Part shown: one piece after another, positions 16,850 to 26,432 of the stretch
How positions within the stretch are numbered: position 1 is the stretch's first letter
Layout of the letters: each line of letters starts with the position of its first letter
Source: Scalindua sp964344685
Lineage (GTDB): Bacteria; Planctomycetota; Brocadiia; Brocadiales; Scalinduaceae
DNA length: 64,000 bases
Direction of reading: 5' to 3'
NCBI GenBank assembly: GCA_964344685.1
Contig: CAYFOK010000018.1
Location: 1-64,000 of the forward strand
Program-made: the position numbers and the translations under genes
The notes under the pieces: generated by a model
The model's database searches: none
Told to the model about the DNA's origin: nothing
What the model saw: only the letters and a program-made list of their open reading frames with translations

Positions 16850-18049
16850 TTAATGAAATTGAGGTTCAAATTCCGGAATTGGACGACCGTCCTTCCAGTA
16901 TGGAGAGATTGAACGGAGGTTTTCGATTACCGGAGGTAACTTCTCTATAACATAGTCTACCTCTTCCATTGTGTTGTACCGGCTGAGAGAGAACCTTATA
17001 GATCCATGGGCCGCGGTAAACGGCACTCCCATTGCCCTTAAGACATGTGAGGGTTCTAATGAACCTGATGTACAGGCTGAGCCTGAAGATGCAGCAATAC
17101 CAAGGTTGTTAAGGAGGAGGAGTATTCCTTCTCCTTCGATAAATTCAAAACTGATATTGGTTGTATTAGGAAGTCTATTATTCTTGTCTCCATTCAGTAT
17201 GGTTCTTGGAACTCTATTAAGGATTTCTTCTTCCAGTCTGTCTCTCATCTCTTTGACTCTCGTGCTTTCCTCGTCGATGTTGGCTTGAGCAATTTCTGCA
17301 GCTTTTCCTAGTCCAATAATTGATGTGACATTCTCTGTTCCGGACCTTCGGTTTCTCTCCTGGTGACCTCCCCTTAGAAATGGACGAAACCGCGTCCCTC
17401 TTCTCAGATAAAGTGCCCCAATGCCTTTTGGTGCGTGTAGTTTGTGTCCTGATATGGATAGCATATCAATCGTGCTGTTATCCATGTTTATCGGGATCTT
17501 TCCTGCTGCCTGGACAGCATCGGTATGGAAAAGAACACCTCTCTCTTTTGCCATTTGCGCCATTTTCTCTACAGGGAAGGTGACGCCCGTCTCATTATTT
17601 GCTGTCATGACAGTAACGAGAGCTGTGTCTTCATTAAGGTAATGGTCATATTCGTTCAGATCAAGATTACCATATTTATCCACTTTAAGCTGTATTACCG
17701 CAATACCCTGTTTTTCAAGATGCGGTGCTAATGATATGATTGCCGGGTGCTCAACCCTGGTTGTAATGATCTCCTTTCTATCAGGATATGCCTGAAGGGC
17801 TGAAAAGACTGCAGTGCTGTCACTCTCCGTGCCACAGCTGGTAAATATTATTTCCGTTGTATATTCGGCGTCAATTAGCCTGGCAACCTTTTCCCTGGCC
17901 TCTTCAATTTTTTTTCCCACCTGTCCACCGAAGGTATGCATGCTTGATGGATTTCCGTATAAGTTTGTAAAATATGGTTTCATCTCTTCAAAAACTGCTT
18001 CATCCACCTTTGTAGTAGCATTGTTATCCATGTATATGACTTTATTCAC
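16850..18049 (-). CDS. nifS: cysteine desulfurase NifS
   Basis: PLP enzyme of 399 residues that removes sulfur from cysteine for Fe-S cluster assembly. It begins with YMDNNATTKVD, has the PLP lysine at 203 (SGHKLHAPKG) and the persulfide cysteine at 326 in the short loop SSGSACTSGS, which is the NifS/IscS layout. It follows nifU by 149 bases on the same strand. No nitrogenase genes are in the window, so the pair probably serves general Fe-S assembly, for example for KamA and the molybdoenzyme. It converges with the serine hydrolase. Confidence 0.93.
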   Translation of the reverse strand: MNKVIYMDNNATTKVDEAVFEEMKPYFTNLYGNPSSMHTFGGQVGKKIEEAREKVARLIDAEYTTEIIFTSCGTESDSTAVFSALQAYPDRKEIITTRVEHPAIISLAPHLEKQGIAVIQLKVDKYGNLDLNEYDHYLNEDTALVTVMTANNETGVTFPVEKMAQMAKERGVLFHTDAVQAAGKIPINMDNSTIDMLSISGHKLHAPKGIGALYLRRGTRFRPFLRGGHQERNRRSGTENVTSIIGLGKAAEIAQANIDEESTRVKEMRDRLEEEILNRVPRTILNGDKNNRLPNTTNISFEFIEGEGILLLLNNLGIAASSGSACTSGSLEPSHVLRAMGVPFTAAHGSIRFSLSRYNTMEEVDYVIEKLPPVIENLRSISPYWKDGRPIPEFEPQFH

Positions 18050-18198
18050 TAAACGGACTCCTCCTTGTTTATTCCTTTAATCCAGAAAACTTAAGAGTGA
18101 CTAAAGTTAAATAAAAATCAGTTTTTTACCGCTTGTCTGCATGCTGCGTGCAGTCAGCATCCTTAGCCTATTTCAAAGCTTAGTTGATTCAATACTCT

Positions 18199-19062
18199 TT
18201 ATGTATCACTCTGTAGATGTACCACAATGTCCGGTGAAACCATTTCTCTTAATTTCTCTTCAACGCTCTCCGTTGTATAGCCAGCGCTGGAACATGAGGC
18301 ACACTGCCCCCTTAGAGCAATAAAGACCTCGTTACCAGCTACGTCTATAAGTTCTAAATCTCCGCCGTCCTGTACAAGGGTAGGTCTTATCTCCTTCTCT
18401 ATGGTTTCTGTAATAAGAGCAATCCTCTGAAGGTTTGTCATAGCCGGCTTATGCTTTGGTGCCTCTTCTTTGATATGAAGAAATTTTCCTTTCTCTCTCC
18501 ACACTTTTTCTATTATATCTTCTATGGCCGGATGGCAGGACTGGCATCCACCGCCTGCTTTAGTATAGTTTGTTACTTCCTCCACAGTCCTCAAACTGTT
18601 TTCCTGAACGACCTTTTCAATAAGCCCTTCATGGATGCCAAAGCATTTGCAAATAAGGGTACCTTCATCTTCTTTAAGCTGTTGCAGATCAATTCCGCGA
18701 TAATTGGCTATAGCGGCCTCAAGAGCCTCTCTTCCCAATACCGAGCAGTGCATCTTCTCTTTAGGCAGCCCTCCGAGGTAATCTGCTATGTCCTGGTTAG
18801 TTATCTTTTCAGCATCTTCTACAGTTTTTCCTATTATCATCTCGGTCAGGGCCGAAGATGATGCTATAGCGCTACCGCATCCAAATGTCTGGAATTTGGC
18901 ATCCAGGATTTTCTCGGTCCCATCTTCAACCTTTAACATTAATTTAAGAGCATCTCCACAGGTAATTGAACCTACTTCTGCCACTGCATCGGCATCCTCA
19001 ATAATACCTACGTTTTTTGGATGCATAAAATATTCTTTTACTTTATCTGTATAATCCCACAT
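18199..19062 (-). CDS. nifU: Fe-S scaffold protein NifU, full length
   Basis: Three domains are present in 287 residues: an IscU-like scaffold with cysteines in TCGDALKL, FGCGSAIA and MHCSVLG; a central [2Fe-2S] domain with CKCFGIHEG and GGCQSCHP; and a C-terminal Nfu domain with the CASC pair near the end. This is the complete NifU architecture rather than IscU alone. A TTG four codons upstream is possible, but the ATG at 19062 gives the usual MWDYTDKVKEYF start. It is followed by nifS and diverges from the LOG-family gene. Confidence 0.92.
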   Translation of the reverse strand: MWDYTDKVKEYFMHPKNVGIIEDADAVAEVGSITCGDALKLMLKVEDGTEKILDAKFQTFGCGSAIASSSALTEMIIGKTVEDAEKITNQDIADYLGGLPKEKMHCSVLGREALEAAIANYRGIDLQQLKEDEGTLICKCFGIHEGLIEKVVQENSLRTVEEVTNYTKAGGGCQSCHPAIEDIIEKVWREKGKFLHIKEEAPKHKPAMTNLQRIALITETIEKEIRPTLVQDGGDLELIDVAGNEVFIALRGQCASCSSAGYTTESVEEKLREMVSPDIVVHLQSDT

Positions 19063-19310
19063 AATTTTTCTCAAAAAAATAACGATACATTACCTTAATT
19101 TTATGCTGAGAAAAACAAAAATGCAAGCTGATTGTGCATTTGCAATTCAGAGATACAATTCTGTTCAGGCGAAAAGTTCGTGTTAAAGTATGAATCGTAT
19201 AATATTAAAACTTGCTTAAGCGACGATTGAATTCTATTATTAGAAAAGGTCGAGTTATACGCAATTGTATGAAAACGTGTATATATAATTAAGAAAGGCA
19301 TTCGGTTTTA

Positions 19311-20357
19311 ATGAAGGACAAAAGTAAAAAGGAATATAAGACAGGCAGAGAAAATTTAGACAGAATTATTGCAGATTTAGCAAAGGCTACTCTCTCTGGT
19401 GATAATGCAGGTTTAATTGAAGAGATGTTGACTACTGTTGTCAAACTGGGTTTAGAAAATGATGAACGTGGCGATTTGAAATTAATAAACATGGCGTTGA
19501 AAGAATTGCGTTATGCATCAAAAATTTTCATTCCGTACAGAGATAAAAGAAAAGTCGTGATCTTCGGTTCTGCGAGATCCCGGAAAGATTCAAACGAATA
19601 TAAAATGACGGTAAAATTCTCAGAGCTGATTGTGAAAAAAGGATTTATGGTGATCACGGGCGGAGGTCCGGGAATTATGGAAGCCGGTAATAAAGGGGCT
19701 GGTAGAAAAGACAGCTTCAGTTTGAATATCAAACTTCCTTTTGAACAGCAGTATAATCCTTATACCGCCGGCGATAATAAAGCTGTCAGTTTTAAGTACT
19801 TTTTTAACAGGAAACTCTTTTTCCTTAAAGAGTCTGATGCGACGGTAATTTTCCCCGGAGGTTTTGGTACATTAGATGAATGTTTTGAGTCTATCACATT
19901 GGTTCAGACTGGCAAAAGTAAGCCGCGTCCAATCATATTAATAGACTCTCCTGGTTCAGAGTATTGGAGCCGCCTGATTGCTTTTGTAACAGGGGAATTA
20001 TCAGAAGGGGACCTTATTTCAAGCAATGATCTAAGTTTGCTTATACGTGTTGATTCTATTGAGAAGGCGGTAGAAGAAATAGATCAATTTTACCGGATCT
20101 ATCATTCAATTAGATACATTGGAGACAAGACTGTTCTTCGACTAAATAAACCTTTGAGCAATGGGGATATAAACAAACTAAATAGAAAATTTAGCGGTAT
20201 CCTTAGATCTGGAAAAATAGAGCCTACTGAATCTTTGCCTGCAGAGCGGAGAAGTGGGGAGTTTTTAGATTTACCGAGACTGGTAATGGATTTCGATCGG
20301 CATAATTTTGGTGAATTCCATGAAATGTTACGTTATATGAATTCGTTAGGTGAATAA
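19311..20357 (+). CDS. LOG-family protein (TIGR00730-like nucleotide phosphoribohydrolase fold)
   Basis: A 348-residue protein. The central region carries the LOG (lysine-decarboxylase-like Rossmann) signature: VVIFGSARSR, ITGGGPGIMEAGNKGA and FPGGFGTLDE, where PGGxGTxxE is the catalytic motif. Family members split nucleoside 5'-monophosphates to a base and ribose 5-phosphate. The protein is longer than classical LOG (about 190 residues), with a helical N-terminal stretch of about 75 residues and a C-terminal extension of about 100, as in the larger bacterial subgroup. Despite the old 'lysine decarboxylase' label of this family it is unlikely to act on lysine. Confidence 0.85.
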   Translation: MKDKSKKEYKTGRENLDRIIADLAKATLSGDNAGLIEEMLTTVVKLGLENDERGDLKLINMALKELRYASKIFIPYRDKRKVVIFGSARSRKDSNEYKMTVKFSELIVKKGFMVITGGGPGIMEAGNKGAGRKDSFSLNIKLPFEQQYNPYTAGDNKAVSFKYFFNRKLFFLKESDATVIFPGGFGTLDECFESITLVQTGKSKPRPIILIDSPGSEYWSRLIAFVTGELSEGDLISSNDLSLLIRVDSIEKAVEEIDQFYRIYHSIRYIGDKTVLRLNKPLSNGDINKLNRKFSGILRSGKIEPTESLPAERRSGEFLDLPRLVMDFDRHNFGEFHEMLRYMNSLGE

Positions 20358-20463
20358 CAAGGGAATTAAAATTCCTGTTGGTGCCAGATGTAATTTCTAT
20401 ACATTTTTATAGATCAGAGTGGGTATGTAAAGCAAACGTACCCATCAAATCCATGAGGGATAT

Positions 20464-21492
20464 ATGAAGGCAATGGTATTAAAACAACTAGGCAGTATCT
20501 CAGAGAACAATACACCTCTGGAATTAGCTGACTTGCCAGACCCGGTTCCCGGTGAGAACGAGATTCTGATCAAGGTCTCTGCATGCGGGGTATGCCATAC
20601 CGAATTAGATGAAATTGAGGGGAGAACTCCTCCTCATATATTGCCCATGGTTCCTGGACATCAGGTTGTTGGTAGTGTGGAGCAAACCGGTGAGAATTCC
20701 AGTGTATTTGCCGTTGGCGACAGAGTTGGTGTTGGCTGGATTCATTCGTCGTGCGGCAAATGTAAATTTTGTTTGATAGGTAAGGAGAATTTATGCTATG
20801 AATTTAAAGCTACGGGTAGAGATGTAAACGGAGGATATGCTCAATACATGACAGTACCGGAACATTTTGCTTTCAGGATTCCAGATACATTTTCTTTTTC
20901 AGAAGCGGCTCCTCTTTTATGTGCCGGTGCTATTGGCTATCGATCACTTGAGTTGTCCGGCCTTAAAGACGGTCAGAATCTGGGACTTACAGGATTTGGG
21001 GCTTCGGCTCATCTTGTGTTGCAGATGGCTAGACATAGATTTCCGAATTCTAAAATCTACGTATTTGCAAGAAGTGAAACTGAAAGAGTATTTGCCAAGG
21101 AACTTGGTGCTGTTTGGGCAGGTAATACTGAGGAGAGTTCCCCTTATAAGTTGGATTGTATCATTGATACTACGCCTGTATGGAAACCAATCGTTGAAGC
21201 TTTAAAGAATCTTGAAGGGGGGGGGAGATTAGTAATTAATGCAATCCGTAAAGAGGAGATAGATAAGGATTGCCTTTTGCAAATAGATTATCCGAAACAT
21301 CTCTGGATGGAAAAGGAGATAAAAAGTGTTGCCAATGTCAGCCGAAGAGATATTAGCGAATTTCTGGAAATTGCAGCAGAAATTTCTTTAAAACCTGAAG
21401 TGCAGGAATTTAATATGGAAGATGCAAATGAAGCGCTGGTAGAGCTAAAGGCAAAGAAGATTCGTGGAGCGAAAGTATTAATGATAGACTAG
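20464..21492 (+). CDS. zinc-dependent alcohol dehydrogenase family protein
   Basis: A 342-residue medium-chain dehydrogenase/reductase. Catalytic-zinc residues are visible in SACGVCHTELD and PGHQVVG, and the structural-zinc cysteines in SSCGKCKFCLIGKENLC. The nucleotide-binding loop reads GLTGFGASAHLVLQMA, a variant of GxGxxG. It most resembles the AdhP-like group with substrate unknown. A run of eight G at about 21222-21229 lies inside the gene but the frame is intact. It stands alone between the LOG gene and rpiB, with an ATG preceded by GAGGGA. Confidence 0.85.
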   Translation: MKAMVLKQLGSISENNTPLELADLPDPVPGENEILIKVSACGVCHTELDEIEGRTPPHILPMVPGHQVVGSVEQTGENSSVFAVGDRVGVGWIHSSCGKCKFCLIGKENLCYEFKATGRDVNGGYAQYMTVPEHFAFRIPDTFSFSEAAPLLCAGAIGYRSLELSGLKDGQNLGLTGFGASAHLVLQMARHRFPNSKIYVFARSETERVFAKELGAVWAGNTEESSPYKLDCIIDTTPVWKPIVEALKNLEGGGRLVINAIRKEEIDKDCLLQIDYPKHLWMEKEIKSVANVSRRDISEFLEIAAEISLKPEVQEFNMEDANEALVELKAKKIRGAKVLMID

Positions 21493-21649
21493 TTCTTGTT
21501 TGTTGCTGATTTAATGTATTGTAATTTCAATGTTGATAAATCTTTGACTACCCGCCTGAATGGAGAATCATGCAGGCTTTCAATGTGACGTTATCATCCA
21601 CCACGGCGGACAGGTGAACGGATTCTAATGATATCCCGTAGAGGTATTT

Positions 21650-22114
21650 ATGAAAATTTATATTGGAACAGATCATGCTGGTTTTGAGTTAAAAGAGGAA
21701 TTGAAAACATTCCTAAAAAGTCTGTGTTGTGAAGTTGAGGACAAGGGTGCATACGAATTTAATGAGTCTGACGATTATCCGGATTTTATTTATCCAGTTG
21801 TTAAAGCTGTGGCTGATGATATCGTTAGAGATTTGGATTCACGAGGAATCGTTATAGGTGGTTCCGGACAGGGTGAGGCAATAGTTGCTAATAAAGTTAA
21901 AGGTATCAGGGCGGCAGTTGTTTATGATGAATATAGTGCTAAAATGTCCAGGGAACATAATGATGCTAACATAATATCTCTGGGTAACAGGACATTAACC
22001 ATCAGTAAAGCGAAAGAACTTGTAAAGCTTTGGCTGGAGACGCCGTTCAGTAATGAAAACAGGCATAAAAGAAGGATATGGAAGATTAAGGAAATAGAAA
22101 ATAATACATTATAA
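21650..22114 (+). CDS. rpiB: ribose-5-phosphate isomerase B / LacAB-type sugar-phosphate isomerase
   Basis: A 154-residue isomerase of the RpiB/LacA/LacB family, interconverting ribulose 5-phosphate and ribose 5-phosphate in the pentose-phosphate pathway. It shows IGTDHAGFELKEEL at the N-terminus, the anion-hole loop GIVIGGSGQGEAIVANK with serine in the place of the usual catalytic cysteine of E. coli-type RpiB, and NDANIISLGNRTL. A GAGG sequence precedes the ATG. Serine at this position is known in some RpiB enzymes. Confidence 0.85.
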   Translation: MKIYIGTDHAGFELKEELKTFLKSLCCEVEDKGAYEFNESDDYPDFIYPVVKAVADDIVRDLDSRGIVIGGSGQGEAIVANKVKGIRAAVVYDEYSAKMSREHNDANIISLGNRTLTISKAKELVKLWLETPFSNENRHKRRIWKIKEIENNTL

Positions 22115-22223
22115 TGTGAGTTGTGAGTTAAATGAGCATTATGAGAATCTTATTTTTTTCATCTTACAATATTACGAGGAATAATACTGGTACTGGATAG
22201 TAGATAACCTTTTCATTTGATAG

Positions 22224-22252
22224 GAAGTTTCAAAGCTTCTTTTATTTTCATT
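22224..22252 (+). terminator. possible intrinsic terminator after rpiB
   Basis: The hairpin GAAGTTTCAAAGCTTC is followed directly by TTTTATTTTC, about 110 bases beyond the rpiB stop and between convergent genes. The stem is short and contains a G-T pair, so it is weak. Confidence 0.35.
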
Positions 22253-22318
22253 ATCTGATATCTTTTTTTTTGAAATAGAGCAGACAAGTATCTTTCTGAT
22301 GTCTTATATCAGGATTCT

Positions 22319-23914
22319 TCAGCTATTTCTCCGTTCATGCATTATATGGGTGTTCTGTGGTATCTCCTCGTAATCAACAAGGAGTTCATAAAATAGGGCC
22401 GGGTCTTTTTTCTTTAATTCAATTAAAAAATTAAGGAAATTAATCAAACCTTCAGCTAAAATCTTTTTTACTTTTTTCATCAATGCTCGCTTCCTTTGTG
22501 CCTCATAAACGTATGGTATGTCAGGGTTATTGTATTTAAATAACTTGACTTCTTCAATGAAATGCAGAATATAAATCATATTCTCGAAACCGGAATCTAC
22601 GTCATGAATAATTGTCCACTCCATAAAGCTATAAAAGGCGTGATACGCAGGGACATACTCAATTATTATCGTTTCCATTGCGTCTAAAGATGCATATTCT
22701 ATATGATTGGCGTCCTTATGCATTTGCTTCAACTCTTCCAGACTCGCATTTTTAATCGTTGATATTGATATTAATGGAAATTTTAGTGCATTGAGATTAG
22801 CAAGAAAAATATTACGCAAACGTGAACGGAACAGATAACACCTGAACTGAAGTAATCTTTTTGACTGCTCAGCCTTTTTCTTTCTCTCCAAAATTTTTTC
22901 AATTAATAAAGCACCAAACAGGATCTCAATGGGAATAGCGGCGAGGTGTAATGTAAACTCATTATGTGTCAACCAGTTAATAAAGAGGAAGAAAACTGAA
23001 GCGGATATTAAACAGACGTATAACCAGACTTTTCTTGTGCATTTTCCAATAAATTTTGCGATATTGAATGATACACTTTCAGAACGTCTGGTATGTTCAG
23101 TAGTGGTCTTTTTGTATACTTCCAATAGACTGGTTTGTGTTGCTATTAAGGACCTGAGTCGTTCTTCCTCCGTAATTTCGTCTTTATCAATTACAAATAT
23201 CTTTTCATTAACAAAGGGCAAGACTGCCATTCTTACGTTGAGCGCAATGTTTTTAAATAAATTTGCTGTTTCACGGGGAATCTTCGTTTTAGAAAAGATA
23301 AGTAGCGCATACAGGTTTCCTGTCGGCAGCATACCACCAAAACCCACAGCAGATTTAATCCCAAATGGTACAACAAATTCATCCTGTGCCGGAATGTAAG
23401 GACTTCCGAGAGCTTCAGGTACATGATAGATGTTGAAGACCCTTCCTTCCAACTCGGACGATAGTTTTGGGTCAGGGTTAAGCACGTTTGAAATATCCAT
23501 TCCCATCTGGTGAATAAATTGATGAACCATAATGTTCTTTTTCAGCATCTCTTCATTTTGCAGAGGAAGGACACGGTGGCCTTTTGAATTTATTGTTCTA
23601 TTCCATTCAGGCTGTACTCCGGCAGTCGCCAGTAATTTCAGGCATTTCATGTCTTGGTCCACCGGTTTGCTATTTAGCATTTTATTGGCTGATTGTTGCA
23701 ATTCTGGATCAAGGCTTGAATAAGGATATGTCATGAAGAACCGGACCAATACGGATGATTTTTCTTCGGTCTGCGTTTCACCAAGGTTGTCAAAAAAATA
23801 CCGGACTATCATATCGCTTAGCTCATCAATGTTTTTAGCCTTGAGCTCCAATTGCTGCAAAGCGTCTCCAACCTCAGACATATCTTTTAGAGAAAATTTT
23901 GTTAAATCAAACAT
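22319..23914 (-). CDS. membrane-anchored sensor-like protein without a recognised output domain
   Basis: A 531-residue protein. Residues 1-245 look like the GAF-like sensory module that precedes histidine kinases in many anaerobes (DLTKFSLKDMSEVGDAL, VRFFMTYPYSSLDPELQ, FHVPEALGSPYIPAQ-like and IPFGIKSAVGFGG-like segments). A short coiled coil, then one or two membrane spans at about residues 298-345, follow. The remaining about 180 residues are helical and match no kinase, cyclase or methyl-acceptor domain that I can see: there is no HATPase N-box, GGDEF or EAL. Signal and output are unknown. Confidence 0.65.
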   Translation of the reverse strand: MFDLTKFSLKDMSEVGDALQQLELKAKNIDELSDMIVRYFFDNLGETQTEEKSSVLVRFFMTYPYSSLDPELQQSANKMLNSKPVDQDMKCLKLLATAGVQPEWNRTINSKGHRVLPLQNEEMLKKNIMVHQFIHQMGMDISNVLNPDPKLSSELEGRVFNIYHVPEALGSPYIPAQDEFVVPFGIKSAVGFGGMLPTGNLYALLIFSKTKIPRETANLFKNIALNVRMAVLPFVNEKIFVIDKDEITEEERLRSLIATQTSLLEVYKKTTTEHTRRSESVSFNIAKFIGKCTRKVWLYVCLISASVFFLFINWLTHNEFTLHLAAIPIEILFGALLIEKILERKKKAEQSKRLLQFRCYLFRSRLRNIFLANLNALKFPLISISTIKNASLEELKQMHKDANHIEYASLDAMETIIIEYVPAYHAFYSFMEWTIIHDVDSGFENMIYILHFIEEVKLFKYNNPDIPYVYEAQRKRALMKKVKKILAEGLINFLNFLIELKKKDPALFYELLVDYEEIPQNTHIMHERRNS

Positions 23915-24495
23915 AGCATTTAATTGAAAATATCTATAAATTGACTAAGATCAAATTAATCCCAGCCTTGTTGTTTCTGATTAACAGTTTCTACAAGGTC
24001 TATGTTGACAGAATTTGACCTTGTGTACCTTACACATCCAATACAGAAGGAGGTGTTGTGTTTTGTCATTAAGTAGTTGATTTACCTGCTGAAGGATTGT
24101 TGGTATGTAGTCATCCAGGGGATCTGTAGATTTATCTGTCTCGTCAAAAATATAGATGCCCTCTTCCTTCTCTTTTCTCCATAAACTGAAAATATTTCCT
24201 TAAGGTTTTTGTAAAAAGAGTGTATATTATTTTTATTAATTGACTTTGTTTTATTTTAATAATGATTAGTATTTAGTTTGTAAGTATTAATGCTGTAGTG
24301 CTTAATGTACAAATCTATATATTTTATAATTTCTATTTTCCATTTTAGCTTTGTTTTACATTGATTCAACCGTTTTCTTATAATTTCAAATCTAGACTTT
24401 CTTCATCAAGTACAAAAAAAAATTTTTATGTTCACATCTTAATTACAGGATGTATAATGCAAAAGATTTAAATATGTAAACAGGGGGTAAATATC
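23915..24495. other. 581-base intergenic region with a possible gene remnant
   Basis: Divergent region between the sensor-like gene and the PilZ gene. On the minus strand, 23981-24199 has about 70 open codons whose translation looks protein-like (EEGIYIFDETDKSTDPLDD, then LLLYWMCKVHKVKFC) but has no good start codon and an upstream in-frame stop, so it may be the end of a decayed gene. The rest is AT-rich with no recognisable structure. Confidence 0.4.
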
Positions 24496-24831
24496 GTGAT
24501 GGTCGAAGAGTCAGATTCTGATAAAAGACTTAACCAGAGGCTGAACCTGTCTTTTGATATTTCGTTACCCGAGCATAAGGGTAAAACTTTAAATGTCAGT
24601 GCAACAGGTGTTTATTTCGAAGTAATAACTAATAACATTGATGCATATGCTCCCGGGTCTATAATTCCACTTCAAATATCAGCAGTTGACTCTAATGACA
24701 GAACACTCAATCTTAGCGGTGAAGGATTAATTATCAGAGAGGATGTGAAGGAAACCTCCGCTGCAGGCAGCAGGGTATGCATAGCTGTTCAATTTACAGA
24801 AAAACTAAATGTAGAAGTAGACCAGACCTGA
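24496..24831 (+). CDS. PilZ-domain protein, probable c-di-GMP binder
   Basis: A 111-residue single-domain protein. The N-terminal KRLNQRLNLSFDI and the later NVSATGVYFEV match the two PilZ signature motifs (RxxxR and D/NxSxxG), although the first arginine is weakly conserved here. Such proteins respond to cyclic di-GMP. The first start codon is GTG at 24496, with ATG at 24499; the AGGGGG at 24482 suits either, with slightly better spacing to GTG. Confidence 0.7.
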   Translation: MMVEESDSDKRLNQRLNLSFDISLPEHKGKTLNVSATGVYFEVITNNIDAYAPGSIIPLQISAVDSNDRTLNLSGEGLIIREDVKETSAAGSRVCIAVQFTEKLNVEVDQT

Positions 24832-24899
24832 TAGTGTGTGGTATTAATCTTCTCATTCAAAATAAAGAGTAATCTTGAGTTCTAAATACCATCCTTTGT

Positions 24900-25625
24900 T
24901 TATCGTTTGATTTTCTTTTTTAAGACAAGGCTCGTATCTATTGTTTTTCCAGCCTCTACCTTCACCTCCTTTGTAACCGGTTCGAACCTCTCATGCCATG
25001 TCTTTAATGTATAGATTCCCGGCGGGATATTATCAATTTTGAAATTACCGTCTTTCAAGGTAACTGCAAAATATGGATTATCAAACACCGCAACAAATGC
25101 GGACATTTCTGCATGTACGTTACACAGAATAGGTACAATACATGGCTTATCAAATATAACCTGTTTTACAACACCAACGTCGTAAGTACCAAGATTAAAC
25201 TGTTTACAACCGTCCTGTGGCGAAAAGACATTATGTTTTACGATATCACTGTTCGGGAAATCTATAATGGTGCCTTTTTGTACAGCGATAACATGAGGCA
25301 CGAAAGTCCGGTCGAACTGGCCTATAGTGCCGTGTTCCTCAGGAACCGGATAGTCATTGCCACTGATTCCTTCAATGAAAACTACTATATTTTCAGGATA
25401 TTTCAACCTTTTGCATTTTACGTTACCCGTAATGGTTCCTCCATTTTCAACATTAACTTCTATCTTTATCTCCCGCTTTAGTTCCTGCTTTGCCCTCTTT
25501 AGCTTCTCCTGCATTTTTCTGACCTCATTTGCATACATGGCCCTGGTGTCTCCCTGAACTTCCTGCTCTGGAACCATGAATTTGACCACAAGGCAGAATA
25601 GTATTAACGAACAAATAATTCTCAT
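24900..25625 (-). CDS. exported cupredoxin-like protein with C-terminal carboxypeptidase-regulatory-like domain
   Basis: A 241-residue protein with an N-terminal signal sequence (IICSLILFCLVVKFMV). Middle residues resemble a plastocyanin-type cupredoxin: the histidine in VKHNVFSP and the CNVHAEM segment give the Cys-x2-His-x2-Met type 1 copper ligand set. The last about 60 residues (FAVTLKDGNFKIDNIPPGIYTLKTWH) form a carboxypeptidase-regulatory-like beta sandwich. A charged helical stretch follows the signal peptide. It probably acts in the periplasm as an electron carrier or copper protein; its partner is not known from context. Confidence 0.75.
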   Translation of the reverse strand: MRIICSLILFCLVVKFMVPEQEVQGDTRAMYANEVRKMQEKLKRAKQELKREIKIEVNVENGGTITGNVKCKRLKYPENIVVFIEGISGNDYPVPEEHGTIGQFDRTFVPHVIAVQKGTIIDFPNSDIVKHNVFSPQDGCKQFNLGTYDVGVVKQVIFDKPCIVPILCNVHAEMSAFVAVFDNPYFAVTLKDGNFKIDNIPPGIYTLKTWHERFEPVTKEVKVEAGKTIDTSLVLKKKIKR

Positions 25626-26016
25626 TTAACTCATTGCCTCTCTTCCCAAAAAGAATACTGTTTTTCGATAATATGCTACCATTCTAATTAAAATTATTAA
25701 ATTAACCCAGTATTATTTAATTATGTGGGCATCATTTGTGCAAAGCTAATATGAATGTATAAGATTTACGACGCTTGACTTCATTTACTTATTTGGAGGC
25801 TGGTGCCACATCAGATATGAATAGTGAAATGTATCAGACACTAAGCTTCACGTAAAGGCGTATTCCTGTTCACATAAGATTCACTGTAGAAAAAGCTGAT
25901 GTCATAGATAAACTCTTACAGGAACACACCTTTACCATCAAGTTTCCAAAACACGAAATGTCAAGAAGCGGATATAGTGCGTGCGCTTGATGTCTTATAA
26001 TCTGGAAACATGATTA
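25626..26016. other. 391-base intergenic region with an interrupted reading frame
   Basis: On the plus strand, 25817-25990 reads as one frame with an ATG, a single TAA twelve codons later and then about 44 open codons (RFTVEKADVIDKLLQEHTF and onward). It could be a decayed gene end or chance. Nothing else is recognised. Confidence 0.3.
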
Positions 26017-26382
26017 TTACTTCTTCTTTTTTGCTGTTGTTTTTCTGGCAGTAGTCTTTGCTTTCGCCTTTGTTTTCGGCTTTGCACTGGGTTTTGCCTT
26101 AGGCTTAGTTTTAGCTTTAGCCTGTGGTACTGCTTTTGGTGCACATAGGACACCCTTACTTACTGCGACTCTGCCACAATTTCCACAATAGTACTTGAAT
26201 TTGAGGACTTTAGGCGCACATACATGCCTTGTATCGGTTTCTAATGCTCCACAATATTCGCAGACTACTGATTTTTCCAGTGGAGCAGGGGTACATAAGT
26301 GGCCTTTCTTGGAGGTGATTTTTCCACAAGAACTACAGGTATATACTTTTTTAGCAGCAGGTTTTTTCTTCTTAGTTGCCAT
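26017..26382 (-). CDS. zinc-ribbon protein with Lys/Ala/Pro-rich histone H1-like tail
   Basis: A 121-residue protein in two parts. Residues 14-85 hold three repeats of a CxxC...C pattern (CSSCGK with HLC, CEYCGA with HVC, CGNCGR with VLC), spaced about 26 residues apart, each able to form a small zinc site. The last about 37 residues are a lysine-alanine-proline tail (KAKTKPKAKPSAKPKTKAKA) like histone H1-type nucleoid proteins. A DNA- or RNA-binding role is likely but unproven. It lies 50 bases downstream of the FmdB-like gene on the same strand. Confidence 0.7.
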   Translation of the reverse strand: MATKKKKPAAKKVYTCSSCGKITSKKGHLCTPAPLEKSVVCEYCGALETDTRHVCAPKVLKFKYYCGNCGRVAVSKGVLCAPKAVPQAKAKTKPKAKPSAKPKTKAKAKTTARKTTAKKKK

Positions 26383-26432
26383 ACTTATTCCCTTTCATTT
26401 AAATGTAAATAAAGGTTAAGATAAGAACTGTA

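Noticed and set aside
18050..18198. Possible riboswitch or promoter between nifU and nifS
   Set aside because: Only 149 bases, with no paired elements I could recognise.
16850..19062. Nitrogen-fixation island
   Set aside because: Only nifU and nifS are present with no nifHDK or accessory genes, so general Fe-S assembly is the better reading.
19311..20357. Lysine decarboxylase linked to the lysine pathway
   Set aside because: The PGGxGTxxE motif is that of LOG phosphoribohydrolases; the lysine label is a historical misnomer.
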